A DNA stretch of 64,000 nucleotides from Willaertia magna (taxonomy: Eukaryota > Heterolobosea > Eutetramitea > Acrasida > Naegleriidae): NCBI GenBank assembly GCA_902984215.1, contig CADWAF010002770.1:62001-126000 (forward strand), read 5' to 3'. Below, piece by piece: positions 40,901-50,019 of the stretch. The notes beneath the pieces are model-generated. The model saw only the letters and a program-made list of their open reading frames with translations. It made no database searches and had not been told where the DNA came from. Both the position numbers and the translations under genes were made by a program. Each line of letters starts with the position of its first letter. Positions within the stretch are counted from its first letter, which is position 1.

Positions 40901-42385
40901 ATGTGTAATAGTCATGCTTGTAAGCAAAGTGTCTTTTTTAAATTCTATTTGCATTAAATGAAGACAACCTCTACGAAGTACTCTATCTCTGAAAGTGACA
41001 CTATTATAAGGTATAGTACCAAAATATACTATGTGATCTTTTCCAAAAAGTATGATATCTCCAATGAACTTGGTACGAAATCTGCCAATCTCTTTATACC
41101 TAGAATTATATAATATATGTTGATCCCCTATTATGAAAAGCATAGATCCTGTAAAATCATTAGTTAGTATTCTTAATGAGGAATCTGGTATTAAGTTAAC
41201 ACAAGCTGCCTCAGTAAGAGTGCCTGTATTGGAATCTAAATCTATTATTGAAAAACAGTTTGTTTCATAAACTTCCAATAGTTTATCATCCCATAATAAT
41301 AGATCGCCAACTATTGCTAGTGTCAAATTATTGTCTACTATTGACAAATCAATGATCTTAACTTTGTTCACTTCATAACTATTTGAAAATTTCAGCCATA
41401 TGGTTTCTTCTGTTTTTAAATTTAACTTACAACTAAAAACAGATTCAAATGTATTGACCGTGTAAATGGAGAAGGTAATTCTTCCAACAAAATAAGCAAA
41501 TTCTCCAATAAATCTTGCCTTCACATTCGTAATAGACTCCAACACCTCATCAGAGTCTAAAGATATATGAATTGGGTGCAATGCACAAAAACTAACATTA
41601 CACCTTAAGTAAGTCAAATCGTTATTTACACTAGCATAAACGTTCCATTGACTGTTAGTATTATCAGTGATTAATGTAAATGGTTCTAATTCGCCATTTA
41701 CATTCACAAAAGTGTAATTAGAAAGAATTTCTCCTTTAGAATTATAATTCACAACCAAATAACTTTTCTTATTTTCGGTACTTAAGGGCAATGTGAATAT
41801 TTTTGGCGAGGCAGAGATACCAATACCACTTTCTAGATAAATTATGTTATCCACCGCATTTGTGTCAGTTGTCACTATCATAACTATGACCTCTTCGTTA
41901 TTTAATTCTACTTGTTTCAACTGTTTTATAATTGGTTTTATTTTTGTATCCTCGACATAAATTCTTCTAAACCATTCCATTCTCTCAAACCCAATATTTG
42001 AATTATCATCAACATAAACCATTTTCATAAATAAACCTCCAAAATTCATTTCTGTGGAATCGGGTTTGATATAAATATCCCACCTATTAGAATAAATATC
42101 GTAAATACCGCTTATTCCTACTAAAGAAGAAGAAAAAGAGGTATATACACCTGTGAGTATTTCATCGGATTGAACTCGTTTCAAAATTGGTGTCACACAA
42201 GAAGAATATAAATACATTGTGTTATATCCACCAGTTAAAGTTGTATTCCAATAATTCATCCATTTAATATACGGAACATGAGTAGAAGAAGAACCATGAT
42301 AATAATCTTCGAAAATAGATGGGCTGACAAACGACATAAACGAAGCGATTATCACCGCTAATATTAATGCCGTGTACCCTTTCAT
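34919..42385 (-). CDS. Giant receptor Ser/Thr kinase (EGF-like and REJ-like ectodomain, one TM, kinase)
   Basis: Single uninterrupted exon, 2488 residues. It has a signal peptide (residues 1-22) and a ~1100-residue beta-rich ectodomain. Two EGF-like Cys modules follow at about 1130-1190 (CSCKDGYLGYYCET, CTDHNECICKDNHYGEECEN). The next ~900 residues resemble polycystin/REJ-type regions (LVVASFTLSPDSRKLDITWLL). One transmembrane helix is at about 2143-2170 (VVYILVPIAAVFLVVIILVT). The C-terminal kinase starts at about 2215. Its motifs are all present: IGQGGEATVYL, YAVKLI (Lys), IHRDIKMENIL (about 2338), SDFGIAK, GTKVFFSPEVVL and VDIWALGCILYQLL, so it should be active, NEK/tyrosine-kinase-like in style. 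A cell-surface sensor for prey, matrix or mating cues is a reasonable inference; the ligand is unknown. Confidence 0.88.
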   Translation of the reverse strand: MKGYTALILAVIIASFMSFVSPSIFEDYYHGSSSTHVPYIKWMNYWNTTLTGGYNTMYLYSSCVTPILKRVQSDEILTGVYTSFSSSLVGISGIYDIYSNRWDIYIKPDSTEMNFGGLFMKMVYVDDNSNIGFERMEWFRRIYVEDTKIKPIIKQLKQVELNNEEVIVMIVTTDTNAVDNIIYLESGIGISASPKIFTLPLSTENKKSYLVVNYNSKGEILSNYTFVNVNGELEPFTLITDNTNSQWNVYASVNNDLTYLRCNVSFCALHPIHISLDSDEVLESITNVKARFIGEFAYFVGRITFSIYTVNTFESVFSCKLNLKTEETIWLKFSNSYEVNKVKIIDLSIVDNNLTLAIVGDLLLWDDKLLEVYETNCFSIIDLDSNTGTLTEAACVNLIPDSSLRILTNDFTGSMLFIIGDQHILYNSRYKEIGRFRTKFIGDIILFGKDHIVYFGTIPYNSVTFRDRVLRRGCLHLMQIEFKKDTLLTSMTITHPSFFIKGNPMDDIQVVIDDQGRLESNLFLFEISSSKFLSSYIKFTSNNITILMDGMKLDLEGDISLWKLTNTMVVDGFKQLWQSEPISWVKTVYLISNTKIMKRNDSDVGIVGRSDIYVGYPISSIHSILQSSLYYKSSCDITGQYRPCLLEEGNCYIQLLSNEPRPCEYSMYLDSGKSQLVLLDKSTFQFFSGGNWTTLISNAIPWSNSFEHSIFTPFFKLTALMGYNNIYCVVDGVKRAYINLYIGGSSIRGVDCGTIPSPNKMEDSYSMVQIMIDVNSTYSATLNYNNLYLYFLDNNHSIWNNVKFVTTSVDYIEQALLSFRKLFTFDNIKNSLKLKYLYNNDQIDYFPIDYINCFTVECDIRAKVTLSDALTGTSVTKSVVFQNDFGEIPITDNYNMYIFKKVPFYLPFEDEQDNVIIRVSEFEKTVSFSFDDTNLPPFFTENLYCNISDGNSFLIFKMYFDQSLDVYNCTIDKRKFGQKMYERKLNIVYNTKEMFAVESLDSFSSNNITVNTLAQGEVLNDADWIFPEEKKNVSLIVQFIYNPFLFDYPSEVAKIHCSFIYDQSEVSNNNIEVTKYSGLDWTYVINCGHPRLANENTNELQVQLKYSKTIDMITTKRLRLKNKRVVCDDISTTSCSCKDGYLGYYCETPICFGKVEGACSSNGYCTDHNECICKDNHYGEECENVIDCHLSDSWNSVICEFLNETTLPIENRYFINERDVMDYKIYDNNITAFLTYTSDVGNNKDHLIISFERDILCTVRSITPEPFPIPALSFPSSIGSSSSLLVVASFTLSPDSRKLDITWLLKSVSCYDSQSNLMALDIKNINSLREYLSLQRYPVLSVPPSLLNNLTNSDERYCIFEFKMVVENIFGNTASKVANITRYTQIDLPTFFPIRNQFLCERGYECIIEIQRDIPMSLTEPLFTTWSYEGKITPSVKPSFLVIPPFYLLPGTKKEFSSTLIVPKLGMIPAQVEAIILPKEMVVKIIGGDKSYTRYQPVILNAQTNIQEIVDKENEIIQLAYKWSCVKGCSTAILNTLSNARDSLVKILDVNPGQKIVIKLEVANVCSKGNPGCYYLSGYAETTVYVSYCPHDISLASATLPPVLTNYEYYIRFALIGTIEENYYSEWKLYTPDHEQLLANITYFSKSSTLPFDVSKYYYHYLPHVVLRYSPRFLQENLCNDLYLDVKFRIADKPSYGHCMVVPTTGMALVDTFSIECIQHDPSSWFLFYYKNSELNTTFDITSVSYGIPFQRTPLPPNSKLYARIYNRDSAFNEIELPVNVIPFSKGLTEFEEMFFSNLAFISTNRKSENMRRATATIHVLTENVISMRNQLGESLFNNYIGKIVDELHSITVNLPQDAVFPYFQRLSSTYSLIFKTENLNSIIKTKIIDIIEDIFIISKGLARFTNTDYLILYQLGFANQDMIVESLFKIIGLYRFNFDTTTVVHLNMVLEELVDNALRLAASPSPQFYKDLDGIILHKKLFFATVGNNSISTFKFGETTANVHLVVPTSRLLSANAISVSFYNRKSFIGSSIMPNFTDSYDVVSDVMLIKSEAYVYTMDSEWILTNIDLDKETKVNYVLEFQSIREQAFCFSINGDFELKSITTFYNSNTKTVTCYLDGVLRNDMFFGLLRPKIETDKNLVVYILVPIAAVFLVVIILVTIVTIVYLFFRKIRSIVRGEVNNMNMNIQLTESLTRSFNQNNNIDVTEEFSERYEKISRIGQGGEATVYLCKPVNSDEINQYAVKLITLDDQKNINEAIQEGLKLAQATHKHIVPIIEMFVAVDFGEKKLCIVMPYLRLGHLRKVVVTNGPLSLKLIVSILKQMVEVLILLEEKSIIHRDIKMENILVKEFDKNRETIHLLLSDFGIAKSKRVAQTVAGTKVFFSPEVVLNSRIDNFYYTNKVDIWALGCILYQLLSNDFETALYAIWLEKTEAAAVKEFLLTNIKKYQPKLAENTMLIDLLCGMLEKEPEKRLSPTECLKLVKLIR

Positions 42386-42489
42386 TTTTTGTGACTTGAA
42401 AAAGTAGGTGTGGCATAACTAAATTTTTGGAACAAGAAGTGAAAGGGAATCAATTATGATAATTGGGGTCGAATAACCAAATAATTTTA

Positions 42490-43686
42490 CTACCTCCTAG
42501 ATCTTTGTTGAATTGGTTGGGGCTGAGAGTGTATAATTTGATGTTGAGTGGGAGTTCCATAAACCATTTCTTCTTCCTCTTCAGCTTCGTCTTCATCATC
42601 TTGCTCATCAAATATGTGATTATTCCTGAACTCAGTTTCTGTTGTTTTATCTATTTGAACTCCTGTTACGTCAGACATAAAATGTAATATACATTGAGGT
42701 CTTATTAATTCTTTTCTTAGCCTAGTTCCTCTTTGATAAATATAAGGTGTTGTTATATCACCACCTATTGCTTGCAGTGATTTCAAGGCAATTTCATCCT
42801 TATTTCTTTCAATATAAAATTGTTTTTCAAATTGTTGTAATAGTTTCTCTGGTTGACCAAATATTGGATGAAATTGACCTTTAGATAAATTTAATTTCTT
42901 TAAATATTTCCATAAATCTTCTTCTGTTAATCTATTCTTTTTCATTTCAATATACGATATTATTACCATTAATAAACCCAATTGAGCTTGCTCTAAAGAA
43001 TTTCCTTCCATAAATTCTTCTCTTCTATTTGATATTACACGATATTGATGATCTCTTTTTTCTTTTTTATTCATTAGAAAAGGTAATTCACTACCTTCTT
43101 CAGCTAATCTAAGCATCCAAAGACCAGTTGTCTTTTTCTTTCTTTTACTTGTAGTTTGTGTTGGTTGAGAAGCTTGTGTAGCCTGAGTGGCTGCATTTAA
43201 GCCTCCCTCTAAAGTAGGTTCATGTCTCTCTATTTCAATTAACTCAAAACCAAATATCTTTTTAAATTTTTCACTTCCTACTTGTATAATATGATCTAAC
43301 AATCCTTTACGTTTTTTATATTGTTCACCTAGTACATTACTCATTAAGTCTTCTCTTTTTATCGGAAGTTTGTTAGCGTCTTTGAAAAGACAAAATCTCA
43401 TAAAAGTACTAACTAATGCCTCCAGTTCTTTGTCATCCGTTAATCCGAATGTTGGTTGTGAAGCATTTCCTTCCTCGTATGCTTCATCATCTTTATTTTT
43501 GTTTTTCTTTCCTCGGGATTTAGTTGTTTGTTTTCTCTTTTTAGGTTGAGTTTCTTCTTCCTCTTCATCTCCATTCTCTTCGAATTGAAATTCTTCTTCG
43601 TCTTCTTCAGGATCTCTATTTCTTCTACTACTACTTGAAGAAGCTCCTCTTCCTCTACCGCGTCCTCTAGGCTTTCCGAAATACAT
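42490..43686 (-). CDS. Nse3/MAGE-domain protein (SMC5/6 complex)
   Basis: Single exon, 398 residues. The N-terminal 85 residues are an Arg/Gly-rich then acidic and basic disordered stretch (GRGRGRG, EEEEETQPKKRKQ). A MAGE homology domain fills about residues 88-330: FMRFCLFKDANKLPIKREDL, FKKIFGFELIEIERHEP, QAQLGLLMVIISYIEMKKNR, EEDLWKYLKKLNL and HPIFGQPEKLLQQF. It has the two winged-helix halves of Nse3/NSMCE3, which with Nse1 and Nse4 bridges the Smc5/6 heads in DNA repair. A loop of about 40 residues with Gln/Thr repeats interrupts the domain. It ends in TAG. Confidence 0.88.
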   Translation of the reverse strand: MYFGKPRGRGRGRGASSSSSRRNRDPEEDEEEFQFEENGDEEEEETQPKKRKQTTKSRGKKNKNKDDEAYEEGNASQPTFGLTDDKELEALVSTFMRFCLFKDANKLPIKREDLMSNVLGEQYKKRKGLLDHIIQVGSEKFKKIFGFELIEIERHEPTLEGGLNAATQATQASQPTQTTSKRKKKTTGLWMLRLAEEGSELPFLMNKKEKRDHQYRVISNRREEFMEGNSLEQAQLGLLMVIISYIEMKKNRLTEEDLWKYLKKLNLSKGQFHPIFGQPEKLLQQFEKQFYIERNKDEIALKSLQAIGGDITTPYIYQRGTRLRKELIRPQCILHFMSDVTGVQIDKTTETEFRNNHIFDEQDDEDEAEEEEEMVYGTPTQHQIIHSQPQPIQQRSRR

Positions 43687-43816
43687 TATTATTACCTAAA
43701 CAAGCCACCAACACTTACCATATGATCAAAATCAGTTAAATTTTTTAAAAATTAAAAAAATTTTTGGTAAAGTGCAAAAAGATCGTTATGTTGTAAAAGT
43801 AATCCATTAAAAAAAA

Positions 43817-44704
43817 ATGTTTCCATATTATGTGCACGTAATTAGCACAATTTTAATTTCTTTTGCTATTGCATACAGTGGTTTCCGAAAGAGATCATTA
43901 AATTTTTCTGGTGCTTTATCTGCATTTATTGTTGGTTTAATAACTTTGCACGGAGGATTAGCATTTGCATGTATTTTATTATTCTTTTTTTATTCTTCGA
44001 GTAAATTGACAAAATATAGAGCTGATATCAAAAAGAAGAGAGAAGAAGATTATAAAGAAGGTGGTCAACGTGATTATTTACAAGTTCTAGCAAATGGTGC
44101 ATTTCCTTCTTTACTTTGTTTAATATACCAATTATCATCTTTTGACAATGATTTATTCTTATTTAACTCAAAAGACTATAAAGAAAAGACATTTTTATTA
44201 GCTTGTTATTTAGGAGCTTATATTGCTAATGCAAGTGACACTTGGTCAAGTGAATATGGTATCACAAGTAAAACTGAACCAATATTTATTTTAACCTTAA
44301 AAAGAACATATCACGGTGTAAATGGTGGTATTTCAATGGCTGGATTATCTGCAAGTTTTGTTTGTGGTATTTGTTACAGTATTTTATGTTTTATCTTAAT
44401 GATAATTAATCAATTTTTATATAACAATGAGCATTCAAGTATTTTCACTAATTTAATTAGTCAATTGCCAATAATAATACTTTGTTTATTTGCTTCTTTA
44501 TTTGGAACATTAATAGATTCAGTTTTTGGTGCATTATTTGAGTATTCAGGTTTTGATAAAGAAAAACAAGTAGTTGTTAAACAACCAGGTAAAAATGTTA
44601 TTGATATTAGTGGTTTAAATTTATTAAATGGAAATCAAGTTAATTTTCTAGCTGGAACTTTAACATCAATTTTAACTGGAGTATTATCTCTTTATATTTG
44701 TTAA
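43817..44704 (+). CDS. TMEM19/DUF92-family membrane protein
   Basis: Single exon, 295 residues, about six transmembrane segments. Family blocks are AYSGFRKRSLNFSGALSAFI near the N-terminus, SSKLTKYRADIKKKREEDYK, and GGQRDYLQVLANGAFPSLLC. ANASDTWSSEYGI carries the conserved DTxxSExG motif. NGGISMAGLSASF and FGTLIDSVFGALFEYSG follow. Plant and bacterial relatives include phytyl-phosphate kinase (VTE6) and other prenyl-phosphate-related enzymes; the animal TMEM19 role is unknown. The Asp and Glu of the DTWSSE motif are intact, so catalysis on an isoprenoid phosphate is conceivable. It converges with the GT61-like gene, four bases between stops. Confidence 0.88.
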   Translation: MFPYYVHVISTILISFAIAYSGFRKRSLNFSGALSAFIVGLITLHGGLAFACILLFFFYSSSKLTKYRADIKKKREEDYKEGGQRDYLQVLANGAFPSLLCLIYQLSSFDNDLFLFNSKDYKEKTFLLACYLGAYIANASDTWSSEYGITSKTEPIFILTLKRTYHGVNGGISMAGLSASFVCGICYSILCFILMIINQFLYNNEHSSIFTNLISQLPIIILCLFASLFGTLIDSVFGALFEYSGFDKEKQVVVKQPGKNVIDISGLNLLNGNQVNFLAGTLTSILTGVLSLYIC

Positions 44705-44708
44705 TTTA

Positions 44709-46300
44709 TTATTCTTCATCGTTATTATTAAATAACCATTGATTGGTAAAATGTAAAGCATTTTGTATTAATAAAGATAATTTATTCAAATCTACTTTTA
44801 TAGAACCATAATTTCTATACATTACTTCTTTATCTTTAATTTTATTTACGTTCCATTCATTATCATTGTATTCTTTAATTAAATTGTAATCAATTTTAAT
44901 TTCATCTTTTACAACTGGATATCTAAAATCTTTAAACCAAAATAAATTAGTCCAGAAATATCCTTCTAAACTATTTGTTTTACCTTCTTGATAAATATCA
45001 AAATAAATTGCAGTTGTATATTTAGTTAAAAAAATTGAACCTTGTGAAATTGCTCCAGGTGGAGTAATAAACACAGTTGACTGTTGTAAAACATTTACTT
45101 GTTCTTTCGCTGATTTATCATAAAACTTTTCAACTTGAATTTCAGCTAAATCACCAAATTCTTTTTTAATAAAATTAATCATTTCATTAAAATTAACAAT
45201 ATGTCTTCTTTCCTTTTCAGATTTATAAGCAATTATAATTTTCTGTTTTTTCGGTTTAAAATATGGATTTAAACCTAATTGTGAAATTAAATGATTTCTA
45301 TATTCATAAAATAAATTAGAATGACCTATGTGGTTATGATTGTAAAAATTTAAAGATGTTAATCCAGTAATTAAATTTCTAAAACATATGAGTTTAGTTG
45401 GTTGTCTTGTATTTAATAAAGGAATAAAATCTTCATATTTGTTTATATTTAATTCTTTTAATTTTGAAATTAAAGGTTTCCAATCTTTAAAAAATCTTTG
45501 ACATCTGTCATTTTCTTTTATATCATAAAACATGGAACAATCAGAATTTAATAATAAACGTATTTCTTTAGGATTTGTTGTTAAATTAAATAATCTCAAC
45601 CCAGCAAATACCGAATACAAATCATCATTAATAAAATGTCCCTAAATATTTTAAACCATTACAATATTTAATTAAATTAATAGTTAAATTAAAAATAAAT
45701 ACTACATACTAAATTCTCCATCCAATAACCATCATACAAAGCAACAACCTCTGAACTATCATCAAATTCAGCACTGTATCCATTAATATTATTATTTTCC
45801 ACATCATTCTTTAAGGGAATTGGAGAATTTAAAATTTGTAAATTCCATGGAGTTAATACTTGTTTATCATCATCTGCTCGTTTTAATAAAACAAATGGAT
45901 TTGGAAATTGATTTAAAATAAATTCACTTGTTTCACTATTTATTCCATTCATTAATTGAAAGTTATTGTTATTTGAAAAGTAGAACCAAATTTTCTTTTT
46001 ATGAAATGGAGCATAACATATGTTTTTAAAGTGACATATTCTATATCTAAAATTGGAAATATCATTATTATCTCCATTACAAAAGTGTGAAGAGTATATT
46101 GGTAGATTTAGATTTTTAAATTTCTTTTTTTCTTTCTTTTCAGAAGATTTTAAATTGTCAGTGATTGACTGCTGTTGTTTTTCGGAATCATCATTGTGAT
46201 GATCTGGTTGTTTTAATTTTGTAGAAAGAAATGATAAAAATACTAAATAAATGAAAATAACAATTAATAGAAAAGAGAAAATGATGTGATTTAATTTCAT
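44709..46300 (-). CDS. GT61-like glycosyltransferase (DUF563 type), type II membrane protein
   Basis: Two exons, 46300-45710 and 45641-44709, with a 68-bp intron (GTATGT donor), giving 507 residues. The transmembrane anchor is at about residues 7-28, followed by a Lys/Glu stem. At the exon junction the chain reads WMENLGHFINDDLYSVFAGL, the start of the GT61/DUF563 domain (GHFxxD). Later family features are KIIIAYKSEKERRHIVNFNE, VNVLQQSTVFITPPGAISQG (the loop that ends the nucleotide-sugar site) and a C-terminal helix. Relatives include EOGT, POMGNT2 and plant xylosyltransferases. It is likely a Golgi or ER transferase; the sugar is not predictable. Confidence 0.75.
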
Positions 46301-46427
46301 ATTGTCAACATATTTTTTGTTAAATTATTGCGGGCTTGGTCTTTATTTTTGTGTTTTCTCTGATTACAAAAACAACCTTGTTAATTAAATAATTCCTCTT
46401 TTCACAGGACATTGTCAAACAAAAAAA

Positions 46428-47447
46428 ATGGCCGAGTACGTTAATGGAATAATATTGGACTATGTTAGATCTATTCTAAAAGATGATAAAATAGATAGTT
46501 TTAGTATTAAAAAACCATCATTTAAACAAATATTACATTTCAATTTTTGTTTAACAGTTTTTTATAAAACTACAAATAATGATTTTCTCTCAAAAAAGTA
46601 TTTTCTTAAATTATATTGTTCTGAAAACACTGAATTTACTAAATTCATGAGATATCATTATCGTGAATGTCTTTTTTATAAACATGTCAAGTCTGAAAAG
46701 TACCAAAATAAGAAATATTTTATACTTCCAAAAATGATTTACTTACGATGAAAATAGTATGATTTTAGTTACTAATTATTTAAGAGATAGTGGTTTTAAA
46801 CATGAAAAGTTTGATTTTGAAAAGGGAACAACTTTAGAAAGAGGTAAACAAGCAATGTTAGCATTGGGAGAAATACATTCAACTTTTTGGAACCACAGTT
46901 ACGCAAAGAGTTATGATTGTCTTGATTTTGCCTGTTACAAAAATTTATATGGCGCCCCTAATTTAAGTACTTATATTTTGTGTTTTATTGAAAATTATGG
47001 AAATGTGCTAAAAGAACGTTATTTTACTTTTTATGAAAAATATTTAATGAATATTACAAAAGATAATGTTAAAGAAAGTTTATTATCAAAAGAAATAACA
47101 TCAATACTTGAAGAAACCTGTTCTAAAGATGAATTTGAAAAGACAGGTGTCACCTTATGTCATTTTGATTTTACAAGGAGAAATTTGTTATTTCATAAAA
47201 CGAATAGAAGAGTAGCGGTACTTCATTGGTATGATTATTGTAAAGGTTCTTTACTTTGTTGTGCATTTAATGTTGTGTATTTAATGTTAGCCAAAACGCA
47301 ACATACAGGGACCAATTATTTGAAAAGACAATGTCACAAGTAAATGATGTACTCTTTGGAACAGAATTTTCTTCTACCGCAACGTCATCTTCAGCTAATG
47401 ATGAAGAAAACTATAAGAAACGTAAATTTAGTGAATTGAAATATTAA
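46428..47447 (+). pseudogene. CHK/aminoglycoside-phosphotransferase-like kinase gene with two frameshifts
   Basis: Three open segments in succession: 46428-46751, about 46748-47343 and about 47315-47447, each in another frame with no splice signals between. The first junction is explained by one extra base near 46745. The middle segment has LGEIHSTFWNH and CHFDFTRRNLLFHK, corresponding to the HGDxxxxNxL catalytic loop of choline-kinase/EcKL-like kinases (Gly replaced by Phe). VLHWYDYCKG follows, where the metal-binding Asp of the DW motif appears as His. The frameshifts and the lost Asp suggest decay, although a sequencing error at one site cannot be excluded. Confidence 0.7.
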
Positions 47448-47822
47448 GCTATCTAAAAAGCAAAAGGAAGGCAGACAGTTATCATTCTTTTCTCACCCTA
47501 GCGTTATTGCACTTCGATCCTGTCATAAGGTCAAATTGTTAGTGATTGATACACTTACAATTTATCTTAGACTGTTAAGCAAGTATGGTCTTCTTCCTTA
47601 TAACTATTCTCTAATAACAATCCTATTTAGATAGGAAATAAAGATCTTATTGTGTTGTTTATGGGTTTTCGAAATTCTTTTATATTATTGACCTTAAATC
47701 TCGAAATGCAGGAAATAAATTTGTAGATAGAAATTGGCGGAAAGAAGCAGCAAACAAATTGGCTAGTTCAAATCCGTAGGAGAGATGGGTTTTATTGTTT
47801 TGTTGTAATCAACGCCAAAAAA
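47448..47822. other. Intergenic region, no gene seen
   Basis: About 375 bp, less A/T-rich than other spacers. TAGTTCAAATCC (near 47762) resembles a tRNA B box, but the flanks do not form T-arm pairs and no A box precedes it. Otherwise I see nothing. Confidence 0.5.
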
Positions 47823-49796
47823 ATGTCGTTAAAACAATTGCTAGATATTCATGATGTATTTATTCAAATATTTTCGTTTCTTCCCAAATATGAACATTTT
47901 AAGAGTTATCAATATGTCAATAAATATTTTTATGATACAATTCAATTTATGCAAAACAACATTTTTTGCACTTCCTTTTTAGATAATGAAAATTCATTTT
48001 CACACTTTCACAATGGTATTTACATTAAATATAAAAATAATGAAATTAATGAATTAAATTTATCTACCTTCAAAGAAATATGTCAAGTGTCATTAGAAGA
48101 AAATATTTGGAATAAATTTATTAAAGAAAATGATTACCTAGAATTATTAACATCAATCATTGAAAATAATAATAATGAAACAATTCCATTATTTTATGAT
48201 AATTTTGATGTGGTTAATAGTAATATAAATACATATTTAAACTTCTTTTATACATTAGCTTATTTGTATAAACAAAATAATGTTGTAAAATATGAAAATA
48301 AAGTATTTGAAAGTATAAATAATTTAGAAATTGAAAATAAATGTTTTTATATTTTGGAAGTTTTAATAGCAAATCGATCTATTGTAATTACAGATGATTT
48401 ATTTTTATTTAAATTATTTGAAAGAATTATGACTTTATTATTTTCATTTAAAAAATTAAAAATAAATAATTTTTATTGTAAACAGTTTTATAACGAACCA
48501 TTAAATTTATTAAATGTAGAAATTAAAAATTATTTATTAGAAAATGAAATTTGTTTTATTTTATTTATTTTAGAAAATTGGATTAAAAATTATGGTTTTA
48601 ATTTAAATAATTTTACAGTTTTATTAGAAGATTTTATTTATTTAATTTTAAATGTTATAAAAGATTACAATTTTAACACAGATTTAATTACAAAATGTAA
48701 ATCCATTTTAGGATTATTATTTAAAATTAACAAACAATTTGATTTTAAAATTTATAAAAAATTAAATAAATTACTTAATAAAGAAAATTTACAACGCGAA
48801 GAAATATTTAACAATAATCCATTTATTAAGGCAATTAAAAATAATGAACCTATTGATTTATTATTACAAAATAATTTAGATGAATTTATATTTAATTTTT
48901 TAGTTTATTCAAATTATTTATTTATAAATATTACATACTTTGAAATGTATAATCAATTTCAATTTAAAAAAGAAAATTATATTCAAGAACATTTTTTTAA
49001 AGATTTATATTTTGTAAAATTATACCCTGCTTTTTGTAATAATATTGTAAATTTTTTTACAAATTATTTATTGAATTTAGAAACAGTTGATTTACGAGCT
49101 GATTACTATTTAAAACTTATACAACTATGTTGTTACTTCTTTAATTTAAATGATTACAATGCCACTATACTTTTTTATGTATTGTTTGAAAATGGTGCCA
49201 TTCATCGTTTACGTCTAACGCTAGATAAATTATATGATAATTTAATGTCAAAAAAGTTACAAAATTTATTAGAAGAAATAAAAAATTGTTTTCGTTCTGA
49301 TGGAAGTTTCAAAAATTTAAGAAATTTAATGAAAAGTAGTAGTGAAAATAATATTGATTTTATTCCTTATATGTAAGTATTTTTATTGTACAAAAAGTTT
49401 ACAATTTTTAATATTTTACAAAGAGGACTATTTTTTTCAGATATCACTTTTATAAAAGATACAAGTAATGGTAATCAAGTATTAAATTTTACAAAATGTA
49501 AAGTGATGGCAACTGTAATGAAGGAAATGTTTTCTTGTAAATTACAAAAAACACCAATTATTTGTCAAGAAGGAACAAAATTTATTAAAAATAACATTCC
49601 ATCAAATATATTAGATATTATCAATAATAATAATGGATTTTTTGATAAACTATTTAAAAAGAATAAGGAAATAGAAGTTACCATTAACGAAAATTATTTA
49701 GAATTATTTATTTATTTAACAACTGATTATATTCCAATAGAAGACACTGAGTTATTTAGTTTATCATTAAAAAGAGAACCTAGAAAAACGTATTAA
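47823..49796 (+). CDS. F-box-like/BTB-like protein, Asn-rich, two exons
   Basis: Exon 1 is 47823-49372. A 51-bp GTAAGT...AAAG intron follows, and exon 2 is 49424-49796, in phase, giving 640 residues. The first 45 residues (LLDIHDVFIQIFSFLPKYEH, then a Tyr-x-x-Val-Asn-Lys helix) look like an F-box. The next ~450 residues are a long helical region rich in Asn, Leu, Ile and Phe, perhaps armadillo-like. Exon 2 starts a block (GLFFSDITFIKD) recalling the first strand of a BTB domain and ends with a Tyr-rich helix (ENYLELFIYLTTDYIPIEDT), also BTB-like. An SCF or CUL3 adaptor role is possible; the evidence is modest. Confidence 0.6.
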
Positions 49797-50019
49797 ACAA
49801 TATTTATAAAACCTTAAAATTCTTTTTACAACAACTTAATATTTATTTCTGTGAAAAGCCTCTTTAATTACCTATTGTAAATAATTATTGGATTAATAAA
49901 ACCAATGGTTTATTTCATTTACTCTGTAAGCCTTATTGTTGTCTATTATTGAGAACCTTAATTTACCTTCCTAAAAGTTGCAAGCCTGAGACCGAAAAAT
50001 TGAAAATTTTAAAAATAAA

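Noticed and set aside
47743..47775. Possible tRNA with TAGTTCAAATCC as B box
   Set aside because: The flanks do not pair as a T arm and no A box or acceptor stem is visible.
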